NCBI RefSeq assembly: GCF_900157365.1
Contig: NZ_FUEZ01000004.1
Location: forward strand, 1,165,066 to 1,229,065
Direction: 5' to 3'
DNA: 64,000 nt
Source: Mycobacterium numidiamassiliense
GTDB taxonomy: Bacteria > Actinomycetota > Actinomycetes > Mycobacteriales > Mycobacteriaceae
Each line of letters starts with the position of its first letter. Within the stretch, counting starts at the first letter, position 1. A program made the position numbers and the translations under genes. Below are positions 32,744 to 41,354 of the stretch, piece by piece. The notes under the pieces were generated by a model that did no database searches, was not told the DNA's origin, and worked only from the letters and a program-made list of their open reading frames with translations.

Positions 32744-33886
32744 GTGCAGCGCACCCTATTCCACGATGACCATGAGGCGTTTCGGGCGACCGTCCGCGCT
32801 TTCTATGCCGAGCAGGTGGTTCCGGAGTACACCGAGTGGGAGAAGGCCGGGGCGCCGCCCCGACATTTCTGGACCGCTGCGGGCAAGCTCGGCCTCCTGG
32901 GTATCCAGGTTCCCGAGGAATTCGGCGGCGGCGATCAAGACAGTTATCTGTTCAATGTCATCTTGACCGAGGAATCCCAGCACGCTGGCGTCGCGCTCGG
33001 CGGTCTGCGAATGCATACCGACATTGCGATGCCGTACTTCCTCAACGTCGCCAATGCCGAGCAGCAGAGTCGGTGGCTGCCGCGACTGGTGTCCGGCGAC
33101 GCGGTGAGCGCCTTGGCGATGTCGGAGCCGGGCGCAGGTTCCGACATAAAGACGATCACCACCCGCGCGGTGCGCAACGGAGATCATTACATTGTCTACG
33201 GCTCCAAGACGTTCATCTCCAACGGCGCCAATGCCGATTTGATCGTGACCGCCGTCAAGACCGATCCGGAAGCCGGCCGAGAAGGCCTGAGCCTACTGGT
33301 GATCGAAGGCGACAGCCCTCGGCTCATCCGGGGCCGCAAGCTGGAGAAGCTGGGCTTGAAGTCGCAGGACCTGGCGGAGCTGATCTTCGACGATGTAGTG
33401 GTGCCCGCCGAGAACCTTTTGGGGGAGGAGGGCAAAGGGTTCGCCTACCTGACGGAGAACCTTGCTCAGGAGCGCCTCTCGATTGCGGTGAACAGTCAGG
33501 CCGCCGCGGTCAAGGCGTTGCGTGACACTATCGAATACACCAAGGGCCGCAAGGCGTTTGGTACGACAGTATCGTCACTCCAGAACACCAAATTCGAACT
33601 CGCAGCCTGTGCCACCGAAATCGAGGCTGGTCAGTCACTGCTCGACCGGGCCCTGCTGGCTCATGAGGACGGGAAGCTGTCGGCGGCCGATGCGGCCATG
33701 GTCAAGCTTTACTGCACCGAACTGCAGGGCCGAGTGATCGATCGCTGTCTGCAGTTGCACGGTGGCTACGGCTACATGATGGAATACCCGATCGCGCGGG
33801 CTTATGCCGATGCCCGGGTATCGCGAATCTACGGCGGCTCCAGCGAGGTCATGAAGGTGATCATCGCCCGGTCGCTTGGGCTCTGA
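32744..33886 (+). CDS. Acyl-CoA dehydrogenase
   Basis: 380 residues from GTG 32744 with GAGAGG seven bases upstream. Features: SALAMSEPGAGSDIKTITT, YGSKTFISNGANADLIV, RKAFGTTVSSLQNTKFELA, CLQLHGGYGYMMEYPIAR and the C-terminal YGGSSEVMKVIIARSLGL. As in long-chain/isovaleryl types, the YxG position is Gly and the likely catalytic base is the Glu of LAQERLSIAV. It oxidises an acyl-CoA with FAD and passes electrons to ETF. It precedes the dioxygenase operon by 90 bases, with an operator in between, so it is probably a separate unit. Confidence 0.92.
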   Translation: MQRTLFHDDHEAFRATVRAFYAEQVVPEYTEWEKAGAPPRHFWTAAGKLGLLGIQVPEEFGGGDQDSYLFNVILTEESQHAGVALGGLRMHTDIAMPYFLNVANAEQQSRWLPRLVSGDAVSALAMSEPGAGSDIKTITTRAVRNGDHYIVYGSKTFISNGANADLIVTAVKTDPEAGREGLSLLVIEGDSPRLIRGRKLEKLGLKSQDLAELIFDDVVVPAENLLGEEGKGFAYLTENLAQERLSIAVNSQAAAVKALRDTIEYTKGRKAFGTTVSSLQNTKFELAACATEIEAGQSLLDRALLAHEDGKLSAADAAMVKLYCTELQGRVIDRCLQLHGGYGYMMEYPIARAYADARVSRIYGGSSEVMKVIIARSLGL

Positions 33887-33912
33887 CCCGTTGACGCCCG
33901 CCTACGAACCCT

Positions 33913-33946
33913 CTATTCTACAGAATAGTACTCTGTAGAACAGAGT
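33913..33946 (+). promoter_or_regulatory. Two adjacent inverted repeats before the phthalate-type dioxygenase operon
   Basis: CTATTCTACAGAATAG (33913-33928) has perfect 7-base arms around AC; ACTCTGTAGAACAGAGT (33930-33946) has perfect 7-base arms around AGA. They are separated by one base and lie 32-65 bases before the alpha-subunit ATG. Both contain CTNTAGAA/TTCTACAG-like halves, so one regulator may bind both. The IclR gene at 38505, downstream in the same operon direction, is a plausible regulator; the local MarR gene is damaged. Confidence 0.65.
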
Positions 33947-33977
33947 AATGACAGCACGGGTCTGAGGAAAGGTCGCT

Positions 33978-35378
33978 ATGACACAGCAGGCGAGTGTTCT
34001 CGATGACGTACGCCGGGGGATGATCCCGGCGCATATCTACAACGACCGCGGGATCTTCGAACTCGAGAAGGAGCGGATCTTCAGCCGGGCGTGGATCTTT
34101 GTCGGGCACGAATCTGAGATCGCCCAACCGGGCGATTACGTGGTGCGCCGGGTCCTCGACGATTCTTTCATCATCATCCGCGACGAAGACGGTCAGGTGC
34201 GCGCGCACTTCAATATGTGCCTGCACCGTGGGATGCAGGTATGCCGGGCCGAGATGGGCAACGCCTCGCATTTCCGTTGCCCATATCACGGCTGGTCCTA
34301 CCGCAACGACGGCAGGATCGCCGGATTGCCCTTCCACCACGATGCCTATGGCGGGGGGGGCGGGTTCAAGCGCAAGGGCCAACGACCGCCGCCGGCGCCG
34401 GACATCAGCATCTACAACGGAAAGATCTTCGTCAGCTTGGCCGCGACAGCCCCGCCGCTGGGAGAATATCTCGGCGACTTCCGCTTCTATCTGGACTTCT
34501 ACACCAGGCAGAGCCGTAGCGGCATCCAACTGCACGGGCCCCAGCGCTGGCGGATCAAGGCGAACTGGAAGATCGGTGCCGAAAACTTCGCGGGCGATAT
34601 GTACCACACCCCGCACACGCATACGTCGGTCGTGGAAATCGGGCTGTTCCGCGAGCCTAGCGCCCAAAAACGCAAGGAGGGCGTGCTTTATTGGGCAGGA
34701 AACGGGGGTGGGACCACATACAAACTGCCGGAGGGCTCACTCGAGGAGCGTCTGCGCTATGTCGGCTATCCCGACGACATGATCGCCCGGATGAAGCAGT
34801 CTTGGGCGGCCGAGCAGCTCAACGTAATCGGCGAAGACGGGTTCATGTTCAGCGCCGCGTCGCTGTATCCCAATCTTTCCTTCGTGCACAACTGGCCGAA
34901 GGTCGCAGATTCCGATGACGTGCTCCCGTTCATCACCCTGCGACAGTGGCAGCCGATTAGCGAGGATGAGACCGAAATACTATCTTGGTTCGCCGTCGAC
35001 AAAGAGGCCCCAGAGCAGTTCAAGGCGCTCTCCTACAAGGCATATCTGATGTGTTTCGGCAGCACCGGCATGTTCGAGCAGGATGACGTGGAGAACTGGG
35101 TGTCGCTGACCAACACCGCGGCCGGCTCCATGGCCCGCAGGTTACTGCTCAACAGCAGAATGGGTCTGCTGGAAGACGGCACCGAGGTCGCGCCGCCACT
35201 GACGCGCGAAGAGTTCTCCGGACCAGGCGTCGCGCGGAAGGGCTACAGTGAGTTCAACCAGCGAGAACTATTGCGGCGCTGGGCGGATGACCTCGAAAGC
35301 CCGGTTGAGGCGGCAGCAGAAGGCTCCGAAATCTGCAGCTTTCCAGCCGCCGACGACAAGCTGGTGAGCCGGGCGTGA
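33978..35378 (+). CDS. Rieske dioxygenase alpha subunit, phthalate/PAH type
   Basis: 466 residues, ATG with GAGGAAAGG upstream. Rieske ligands C81/H83 and C101/H104 (CLHRGMQVC ... CPYH); iron ligands D207, H210 and H215 in GDMYHTPHTH. The CLHRGMQVCRAEMGN text and length match the actinobacterial NidA/PhdA/PhtA group, which act on polycyclic aromatics and phthalate. It is followed by beta subunit, a small protein, SDR and ferredoxin reductase, the order of mycobacterial pht operons, so phthalate is the best guess. It forms the cis-dihydrodiol using electrons from the reductase at 37216 via a ferredoxin not encoded here. Confidence 0.92.
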   Translation: MTQQASVLDDVRRGMIPAHIYNDRGIFELEKERIFSRAWIFVGHESEIAQPGDYVVRRVLDDSFIIIRDEDGQVRAHFNMCLHRGMQVCRAEMGNASHFRCPYHGWSYRNDGRIAGLPFHHDAYGGGGGFKRKGQRPPPAPDISIYNGKIFVSLAATAPPLGEYLGDFRFYLDFYTRQSRSGIQLHGPQRWRIKANWKIGAENFAGDMYHTPHTHTSVVEIGLFREPSAQKRKEGVLYWAGNGGGTTYKLPEGSLEERLRYVGYPDDMIARMKQSWAAEQLNVIGEDGFMFSAASLYPNLSFVHNWPKVADSDDVLPFITLRQWQPISEDETEILSWFAVDKEAPEQFKALSYKAYLMCFGSTGMFEQDDVENWVSLTNTAAGSMARRLLLNSRMGLLEDGTEVAPPLTREEFSGPGVARKGYSEFNQRELLRRWADDLESPVEAAAEGSEICSFPAADDKLVSRA

Positions 35379-36001
35379 GTACTGACACCACACCATCCGA
35401 TCGGGCCGCAGTGGCTGGCAGGCCAGGCGAGACCCATTCGGCTGCGTCTCGCCTCGGTGCCCATGCCTCCCGAATCACCCGCAGTGGCAACACATTGCGC
35501 TTCGATGACGAACGCCATCTATTGGCTCACCGGTGGCTGGTCGACGAGGCCTATCTACTCGACGCGCAGGCCTACACCGACTGGCTGGACGTGCTCGCCG
35601 ACGACATTCACTATCTGATGCCGGTGCGCGTCACCACCGCTCTGGGTGCGGGATACGACACATCCCCGGGCATGGCTCATTTCGATGAAGACAAGTACTC
35701 GCTGTCTCGCAGGGTCGCGCGATTCCTCACCGAACATGCGTGGACCGAGGATCCGCCTTCGCGGCTGCGGCACCACCTGTCGAATGTACGCACCTTTGCC
35801 ACTGAGGATTCCGATCACCTGGTGGTCGAGTCGGCGACACTTCTCTTCCGCAGCAGGGGCGACGTCCGAGAAGGAGCCTTTCTCTCCGCGGGCCGCGAGG
35901 ACCTGCTGCGCCGCGAGGGTGAGCAGTGGAAGCTGTCCCGCCGGACCATTCTGGTGGACGAGTCGGTGATCCGAATGCAGAATTTGGCAATCTTCCTATG
36001 A
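35375..36001 (+). CDS. Aromatic-ring-hydroxylating dioxygenase beta subunit
   Basis: 208 residues from a GTG overlapping the alpha stop (GTGA). After ~45 variable residues, HRWLVDEAYLLDAQAYTDWL, DIHYLMPVRVT, SRLRHHLSNVR and a final RMQNLAIFL match the NTF2-like beta subunit of PAH and phthalate dioxygenases. It stabilises the alpha3beta3 hexamer and lacks cofactors. The stop overlaps the ATG of the next gene, so three genes are translationally linked. Confidence 0.92.
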   Translation: MSTDTTPSDRAAVAGRPGETHSAASRLGAHASRITRSGNTLRFDDERHLLAHRWLVDEAYLLDAQAYTDWLDVLADDIHYLMPVRVTTALGAGYDTSPGMAHFDEDKYSLSRRVARFLTEHAWTEDPPSRLRHHLSNVRTFATEDSDHLVVESATLLFRSRGDVREGAFLSAGREDLLRREGEQWKLSRRTILVDESVIRMQNLAIFL

Positions 36002-36303
36002 CGGTTCACCCCCAGCAGCCGGGGCTGTCGGGGACTGACACGGCCCGTCCGGAACATATTGTTGGCGAACCGATTACGATCGGCAACGAGTTCGCGGAAG
36101 TTCGGGTCTCCCGCGTGCAGACGCGCAATGGGTCGCGTATGTTGATCGAATCGCTGAAGTCCGGGCAATGGGTTTCGTTGTGCCCGTTGGAACTTGAGGC
36201 GCTGACCTGGCAGGCCACGGCCACGTTCTCGGCGATGATCGGCCAGCCGTTCGGGTCGTTGGTCACCGACGAATCCGGGGACACACCGTCAGGCCGGACA
36301 TGA
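35998..36303 (+). CDS. Small conserved protein of dioxygenase operons
   Basis: 101 residues starting at ATG 35998 (overlapping the beta stop). The core ITIGNEFAEVRVSRVQTRNG followed by SRMLIESLKSGQW and PLELEALTWQ is a small conserved protein found after PAH-type dioxygenase subunits in actinobacteria; it is sometimes misnamed a dihydrodiol dehydrogenase but has no Rossmann motif. It has no cofactor site or membrane segment. Its role is unknown; the coupling to the beta subunit and SDR suggests assembly or regulation of the dioxygenase. Confidence 0.7.
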   Translation: MTVHPQQPGLSGTDTARPEHIVGEPITIGNEFAEVRVSRVQTRNGSRMLIESLKSGQWVSLCPLELEALTWQATATFSAMIGQPFGSLVTDESGDTPSGRT

Positions 36304-37106
36304 CCGGCTGGCTCGAGGGTCACCGGGCGCTTATCGTCGGGGCCGGCTCCGGAATCGGTAGGGCGATTGTCGACGCTTTCTTGGCCGAAGGTGCCCGGGT
36401 AGCGGTCCTGGAGCGCGACCCAGACAAATGCGCGGCATTGTCGACCGCCCATCCCCAGGTGGTCACCACGGTCGGCGACGCAACCACCCGAATCCCGAAC
36501 GATCTGGCCGTCGCAGCTGCGGTGAAGGCGTTCGGCGGGCTCGACGTCTTAGTCAATTGTGTTGGTGTGTTCGACTTTTATCGCAGCATTGAGGATCTGG
36601 ACGCCAACGCTATCGACGGCGCGTTCGACGAGATCTTTCGGGTCAACGTCAAGAGTCACCTGCATTCGGTCAAGGCCGCTCTACCGGCGCTGCATCAGTC
36701 CGAGCACGCCGTCATTCTGCTGACAGAATCCACGTCGGCTTACTACCCGGGCCGCGGCGGAGTGCTCTACGTCGCGTCCAAATTCGCTGTCCGCGGCCTA
36801 GTGACCGCGCTGGCACATGATTTGGCTCCTGGTGTCCGGGTGAACGGGATCGCGCCCGGCGGCACGTTGGGCACCGACCTGCGGGGCGTGGCGAGCCTCG
36901 GATCAGCCAGCCGCAGCATGTTCGACACTCCGGAACGGGCCGCTGAACTGGCCGCGCGTGTGCCGCTGCAGGTCGCACTGTCCGGCGAGGATCACGCCTG
37001 GAGTTACGTCTTTCTCGCATCGGATCGATCGCGCGGCATCACCGGCGGGGTCGTTCACTCCGATGGCGGGATGAGTGTTGCCGCCGCACCGAAAAAGCGG
37101 CGATGA
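36300..37106 (+). CDS. SDR oxidoreductase, probable cis-dihydrodiol dehydrogenase
   Basis: 268 residues, ATG overlapping the previous stop. Like BphB/PhtB-type dehydrogenases: IVGAGSGIGRAIV cofactor motif, LDVLVNCVGVFDFYRSI, SKFAV with the YVASK catalytic pair and RVNGIAPGGTLGTDLRG. It would oxidise the cis-dihydrodiol to the catechol (for phthalate, a dihydroxyphthalate). The position after the oxygenase genes supports this. The closest functional alternative is a dehydrogenase for another ring diol. Confidence 0.87.
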   Translation: MTGWLEGHRALIVGAGSGIGRAIVDAFLAEGARVAVLERDPDKCAALSTAHPQVVTTVGDATTRIPNDLAVAAAVKAFGGLDVLVNCVGVFDFYRSIEDLDANAIDGAFDEIFRVNVKSHLHSVKAALPALHQSEHAVILLTESTSAYYPGRGGVLYVASKFAVRGLVTALAHDLAPGVRVNGIAPGGTLGTDLRGVASLGSASRSMFDTPERAAELAARVPLQVALSGEDHAWSYVFLASDRSRGITGGVVHSDGGMSVAAAPKKRR

Positions 37107-37138
37107 CGCCCAACCACAGTGAAGACAGAGGGGATGCC

Positions 37139-37216
37139 ATGCCGAATCTGACGCCAAAGGCCAGGACCCGCACGGGATACCTGTTGCAGGAGAGTGTCTC
37201 GGAGGGGCCGCGCTGA
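37139..37216 (+). CDS. Very short ORF (25 codons) in the position expected for a ferredoxin
   Basis: ATG at 37139 with AGAGGGG upstream, product beginning MPNLTPKARTRTGYLL and ending VSEGPR; TGA overlaps the ATG of the reductase gene (TGATG). An in-frame ATG at 37103 overlaps the SDR stop. It contains no Cys, so it is not a ferredoxin. It may only couple translation, or be what remains of a deleted ferredoxin gene. Mycobacterial phthalate operons usually carry a ferredoxin here. Confidence 0.35.
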   Translation: MPNLTPKARTRTGYLLQESVSEGPR

Positions 37217-38463
37217 TGGCCGGCAGGACTGTCGTCATTGTCGGAAGCTCGGTCGCCGGGGTGCGTACTGCACGGGCATTGAGAACCCAAGAATTTGACG
37301 GTCGCATCGTGCTGATCGGCAAGGAGGCCGAACTCCCATACGATAAGCCGCCGCTCTCCAAGCAGTTCCTCGCCGGCGCGTGGGATGAGGACAGGGTGAG
37401 ACTGTTGACGGCGGACGACGCCGAGACCGCCGGCATCGAGCTACGCCTCGGCAGTGCCGCGGAACGCCTCGATGTCGCTGATCGAACGGTCGTCCTCGCC
37501 AACGGCACACGAGTGCCCTACGACATGCTTGTCGTGGCCACCGGCGCTGACGCGAGGCCGTCCCCGTGGCCGGTCGAATCCGGCGTGCACGTTGTCCGAA
37601 CACTCGACGACAGCCGGGGACTGGCCCGCGACTTCACCTCGTCATCGGGTCCCGTAGTGGTGGTCGGTGGCGGATTCATCGGCGCAGAAGTGGCGGCAAC
37701 CGCCCACGCGGCGGGCCGAGACGTCACGATCGTCGACCCTCTGCACGCCCCGATCGGCCGGGTTCTGGGCGGGGAACTCGGAGCCATGTTCACCGATCTG
37801 CACCATCGCCACGGCGTACGGACCCGGTTCGGCGAAGGTGTCGAGGCGGTCGAGGGCACCGCCGGGAAGCTGCGCGTGACATTGACCAACGGCGAGGTGC
37901 TACCGGCAAGCACCGTCGTCGTGGGTATCGGCGCCCGTCCCAACGACACCTGGCTGTCGTCGTCGGGACTGCTCATCGACGACGGGGTGGTGTGCGACGA
38001 GTATTGCCGTGCAGTCGATCACAGCGACATCTTCGCGGTGGGTGACGTCGCCCGTTGGCATCATCCGCGGCATCGTGAAGATGTCCGGGTTGAGCACTGG
38101 ACCAACGCCTCGGAGCAGGCGGCTTGTGTAGCCCACAACATCCTGCACCCCGATGAACTGCACCCTTATGCGCCGACGGAGTACGTGTGGAGCGACCAAT
38201 ACGACTGGAAGATCCAGATCGCCGGGCGACCGGGTCGAGCCGAACTCCTGCAGCTGATCGGCAACTTGCACGGTGAAAAGCCGCGTGCTGCAGCAATTTA
38301 CAGCGACGACAGCGGGCTGCTCCGAGGCGCCGTGACCGTCAACTGGCCGAAGGCCATCTTGATATGCCGCAGACTGATCGGCGCTGAGACCACCGCCGCG
38401 GCGGCTCTGCACGAACTCGAACAGTTGCCGCAGGCCGGTGCCACGGCGAGCGCCCGGCAGTAA
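37216..38463 (+). CDS. Ferredoxin reductase (FAD/NAD(P)H) of the dioxygenase system
   Basis: 415 residues. Two dinucleotide-binding sites: FAD at VVIVGSSVAGVRTARAL and NAD(P)H at VVVVGGGFIGAEVAA, with the second FAD site DIFAVGDVARW, as in BphA4/PhtAd-type reductases. It passes electrons from NADH to a ferredoxin, which feeds the Rieske alpha subunit. It starts at ATG 37216 overlapping the short ORF. It is the only Rieske-system reductase of this type in the window, so it may serve several oxygenases. Confidence 0.93.
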   Translation: MAGRTVVIVGSSVAGVRTARALRTQEFDGRIVLIGKEAELPYDKPPLSKQFLAGAWDEDRVRLLTADDAETAGIELRLGSAAERLDVADRTVVLANGTRVPYDMLVVATGADARPSPWPVESGVHVVRTLDDSRGLARDFTSSSGPVVVVGGGFIGAEVAATAHAAGRDVTIVDPLHAPIGRVLGGELGAMFTDLHHRHGVRTRFGEGVEAVEGTAGKLRVTLTNGEVLPASTVVVGIGARPNDTWLSSSGLLIDDGVVCDEYCRAVDHSDIFAVGDVARWHHPRHREDVRVEHWTNASEQAACVAHNILHPDELHPYAPTEYVWSDQYDWKIQIAGRPGRAELLQLIGNLHGEKPRAAAIYSDDSGLLRGAVTVNWPKAILICRRLIGAETTAAAALHELEQLPQAGATASARQ

Positions 38464-38504
38464 GCATCCAGGGTCGCGTGAATCGCTGTCAGGAGGCCGT
38501 AGGG

Positions 38505-39290
38505 ATGACCGAACCAAACGATGTCGTCGCCGCACGCGAATACGGGCCCGTACCGCAGTACCCAATCGAATCGGTCGACAACGCGTTGCGTGCGTTGATG
38601 TTGTTGGTTGAGCGGTCCGAGATCCGGCTCACGGAGGTCAGCAAGCATCTTTCAGTAGCCAGTTCGACGGCTCACCGCCTCCTCGCGATGTTGGCCTACC
38701 GCGGACTGGTTCGCCAGGATCCCCAGACAAAGGCGTATCGGTCCGGTCCCAGCCTCGACTTGTTGGCCTTCGGTGTGGTTGGTCGCCTCGACATCCGGGT
38801 CCGTGCGCGGCCTGTCCTGGAGAAATTGAATGCGGATCTGCGGGAAACGGTGCACCTGGGCCGACTGGACCGCGCCCAGGTAGATTTTGTTGACTCCATC
38901 GAAAGTTCTCAGGCGCTGCGGGTTTCGGCTCGCCTGGGTGTGGCGATGCCGGCTCATTGCACGTCGACGGGCAAGGCGCTGCTGGCTGCGCTCACTGACG
39001 AGCAACTTGACGCGTTGTATCCCGATCCTGATCTTGCCCAGCTGACACGGCACTCCATCAAGTCCAAGAAATCGTTGAAATCCGAGCTTGCCACCGTGCG
39101 TCGTCGTGGATTCGCCACCAGCAACGAGGAAGGTGAGGAAGGCGTTGTCTCGGTGGCGGTGCCCCTGCGGGGCGGCTCGTTCGCGCTCGCTGCGTCCGTA
39201 CCGGTGAGCAGGATGGACACCGACTTCCGCGGCGTCGTTCTGGAAAATCTGTTCGCCGCCAAAGCTGAGATCGATGAACTACTACCGTGA
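38505..39290 (+). CDS. IclR-family transcriptional regulator
   Basis: 261 residues from ATG 38505, with AGGAGG upstream; the GTG at 38478 would add nine residues with no such site. The N-terminal winged helix (RLTEVSKHLSVASSTAHRLL) and C-terminal effector domain (MPAHCTSTGKALLAALTD, GFATSNEEGEEGVVSVAVPL) are typical of IclR, PcaR and PhtR-like regulators, which bind an aromatic acid. It follows the dioxygenase reductase gene by 41 bases, so it likely controls this operon through the repeats at 33913-33946. Confidence 0.9.
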   Translation: MTEPNDVVAAREYGPVPQYPIESVDNALRALMLLVERSEIRLTEVSKHLSVASSTAHRLLAMLAYRGLVRQDPQTKAYRSGPSLDLLAFGVVGRLDIRVRARPVLEKLNADLRETVHLGRLDRAQVDFVDSIESSQALRVSARLGVAMPAHCTSTGKALLAALTDEQLDALYPDPDLAQLTRHSIKSKKSLKSELATVRRRGFATSNEEGEEGVVSVAVPLRGGSFALAASVPVSRMDTDFRGVVLENLFAAKAEIDELLP

Positions 39291-39312
39291 CTGATCCCCG
39301 AACGGAGTGAAC

Positions 39313-40305
39313 ATGTCGCAACGGCTCGAGTTGACCTACGGTGGGGAGTTGTACGATCGCACCTGGCGCCTGTACACCGGGGAGGTACAGCCCGAAGGTG
39401 TGCGCCTACGGTACTTGCACACAGCTATCGAAGACTTGTTCTGGCGTCAGGGGAAGTATGCCGAATTCGACGTCGCTGAATATTCGATGGGTGCCTATCT
39501 GGCGACCCTGAAGAACCCCGACAGGGCTTTTGTCGCCCTTCCGATCTTTCCGTCCCGAGCCTTCCGGCACGCTTCGGTCTATGTCAACGCCGACGCGAGC
39601 GTGTCACAACCTGCAGATCTGGCGAACACGACGGTCGGAACCCCGGAGTGGAGCATGACCGCTTCACTGTGGATGCGCGGCATTCTCGGCGAACACTACG
39701 GCGTTGATTTGACGTCGATAGACTGGCGGACAGGAGGTTTGGAGGAGGCCGGGCGACAGGAGAAGGCGCCCGTCCTCCCTCCGGCGGACTTGCGAGTGAC
39801 CCATATCGGCGATGACGACACGTTGAGCGCCCTACTATTGCGGCGTGACCTCGACGCGTTGATCACGGCCCGAGCTCCTCAGGCTTTCTTGCAGGGTGAC
39901 CCACGTATCAAACGGCTGTGGCCGGATTTCCGCAGCGCGGAACGCGGGTATTTCGAAGCGACGGCGATCATCCCGATCATGCACGTTGTCGTGGTCAGGC
40001 GGGCGCTCCTCGCCGCTCACCCCTGGCTCGCCAACAATCTGGTCGATGCGTTCGAGGCGGCTCGCACACCCGTCCAGCACGATCTGCTCGATACCGCGGT
40101 GTGCACGAGCAGCTTGATATGGGAGTCCGCCTACGCAGAAGAGGAAGCCGCCGTTCTCGGCGATCCCTTCCGATATGGAGTGGCCAATAATGCGGTCACC
40201 CTCCAAACGCTGTTGAACTACGCCCATCAGCAAGGATTCACCGACCACCTGCTCGGCTACGAAGAGGTCTTCGCCCCGTCGACGCTGAGCTCAGCGCGGA
40301 TATGA
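39313..40305 (+). CDS. Pht5-like 4,5-dihydroxyphthalate decarboxylase
   Basis: 330 residues from ATG 39313 (GGAG six bases upstream). The NMT1/solute-binding-like fold (LTYGGELYDRTWRLYTGEV, AEYSMGAYLATLKNP, IFPSRAFRHASVYVN, VGTPEWSMTASLWMRGIL) without a signal peptide matches 4,5-dihydroxyphthalate decarboxylase, which yields protocatechuate. It lies in the phthalate-like operon, so decarboxylation of the dihydroxyphthalate made by the SDR is the expected role; Gram-positive 3,4-pathways usually use an unrelated decarboxylase, so the ring positions are uncertain. It runs almost into the convergent gene at 40311. Confidence 0.8.
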   Translation: MSQRLELTYGGELYDRTWRLYTGEVQPEGVRLRYLHTAIEDLFWRQGKYAEFDVAEYSMGAYLATLKNPDRAFVALPIFPSRAFRHASVYVNADASVSQPADLANTTVGTPEWSMTASLWMRGILGEHYGVDLTSIDWRTGGLEEAGRQEKAPVLPPADLRVTHIGDDDTLSALLLRRDLDALITARAPQAFLQGDPRIKRLWPDFRSAERGYFEATAIIPIMHVVVVRRALLAAHPWLANNLVDAFEAARTPVQHDLLDTAVCTSSLIWESAYAEEEAAVLGDPFRYGVANNAVTLQTLLNYAHQQGFTDHLLGYEEVFAPSTLSSARI

Positions 40306-40310
40306 GGGAA

Positions 40311-41330
40311 TCAGGCCACGTTCAACCCCAACATTGCGACGGCAGTCCCTGAAGTAACCGACTCAGTCACTGACGCCGGCAGATCTGCCGCGAACAGCGC
40401 CGCACCCGCGGGTCGTTCGGCGATGACAAACGGGTAGTCGGTGCCGACGGCAACACGGTCAGCCCCGACCCGGGCAATCAGTGCGGCCACGGCGGCGGGA
40501 TCGAACACAAGCGAGTCGTAATAGAAACGATCGGCGTACGAAGATGGCCGGCCGCTGGTAGCGGCCGGCTCCGGAACACACTCCCAGATGCGGTCGATCC
40601 GCGGCAGCAGCGCCAGGAACGCGCCGCCGCCGTGCGCGAGCAGGACCTTGAGGTGTGAATGACGGTCGAGGACCCCGCCCATCACCAACGACGCCGCCGC
40701 AGCCGCGGTTTCAGCTCCCATACCGATCGAATTCGCCAGCCCATGTTTCTTGAGCCGATCGGCGCCAAGCACGTTCCATGGGTGCACGAAGATCAGCGCA
40801 CCCGTTTCCGCGCAGGCGGCGAAAAACGGGTCGAGTTCGGGATCATCGAGATTGCGCCCGCCGACATTCGACCCGACCTCCACACCGGACAGCTTGAGAT
40901 CCCCGACGATGTCAACCACCATCTGGGCTGCCCGCGTAGGATCCTGCAACGGGACGGTGCCAAGTCCGGCGAATCGAGACGGGTGATCACGGGCCACACC
41001 GGCGATCCACTCGTTCTGGACGCGCGAGAGGTCCGCTACGCCGTCGGCGTTCAACCCATAGGAAACGGTGATGGGAATGGGCGAGATCACCTGCATAGAA
41101 ACCCCATCGGCGTCCATGTCCTCCAGGCGCCGGGCCGGGTCCCAACAGTGATCCGTGATCGACCGGAAATGCCGGCCACCGAGGAGGATATCCGCCGTGC
41201 ATGGGCCGGTTTCGACCAGTTCTGGCCATGAACCGGCGAATCGTCGTCCGAAACTCGGCAAGTCGCGCGGCAGGCCGTGGGTGTGCACGTCGACTAAACG
41301 CTGTGCCTGGCTCGGTCCGGCAACCATCAT
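40311..41330 (-). CDS. ACMSD-like amidohydrolase (decarboxylase)
   Basis: 339 residues, ATG 41330. TIM-barrel metal hydrolase: RLVDVHTHGLP (HxH), SRFAGLGTVPLQDP, LIFVHPWN, LLAHGGGAFLALLPRID and VGTDYPF with the catalytic Asp. Homologous over its whole length to the enzyme at 9967, with the same HCWDPARRLEDMDADGVSMQ block. Relatives decarboxylate aromatic or muconate acids without cofactor (for example o-hydroxybenzoate or aminocarboxymuconate types). It ends 5 bases from the convergent Pht5-like gene, so the two genes may share a terminator, none of which is obvious. Confidence 0.87.
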   Translation of the reverse strand: MMVAGPSQAQRLVDVHTHGLPRDLPSFGRRFAGSWPELVETGPCTADILLGGRHFRSITDHCWDPARRLEDMDADGVSMQVISPIPITVSYGLNADGVADLSRVQNEWIAGVARDHPSRFAGLGTVPLQDPTRAAQMVVDIVGDLKLSGVEVGSNVGGRNLDDPELDPFFAACAETGALIFVHPWNVLGADRLKKHGLANSIGMGAETAAAAASLVMGGVLDRHSHLKVLLAHGGGAFLALLPRIDRIWECVPEPAATSGRPSSYADRFYYDSLVFDPAAVAALIARVGADRVAVGTDYPFVIAERPAGAALFAADLPASVTESVTSGTAVAMLGLNVA

Positions 41331-41354
41331 GACGAAACCCGCTCCCTACGTCGG

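Noticed and set aside
37103..37216. The short ORF before the reductase as a ferredoxin
   Set aside because: It has no cysteine and is far too short.
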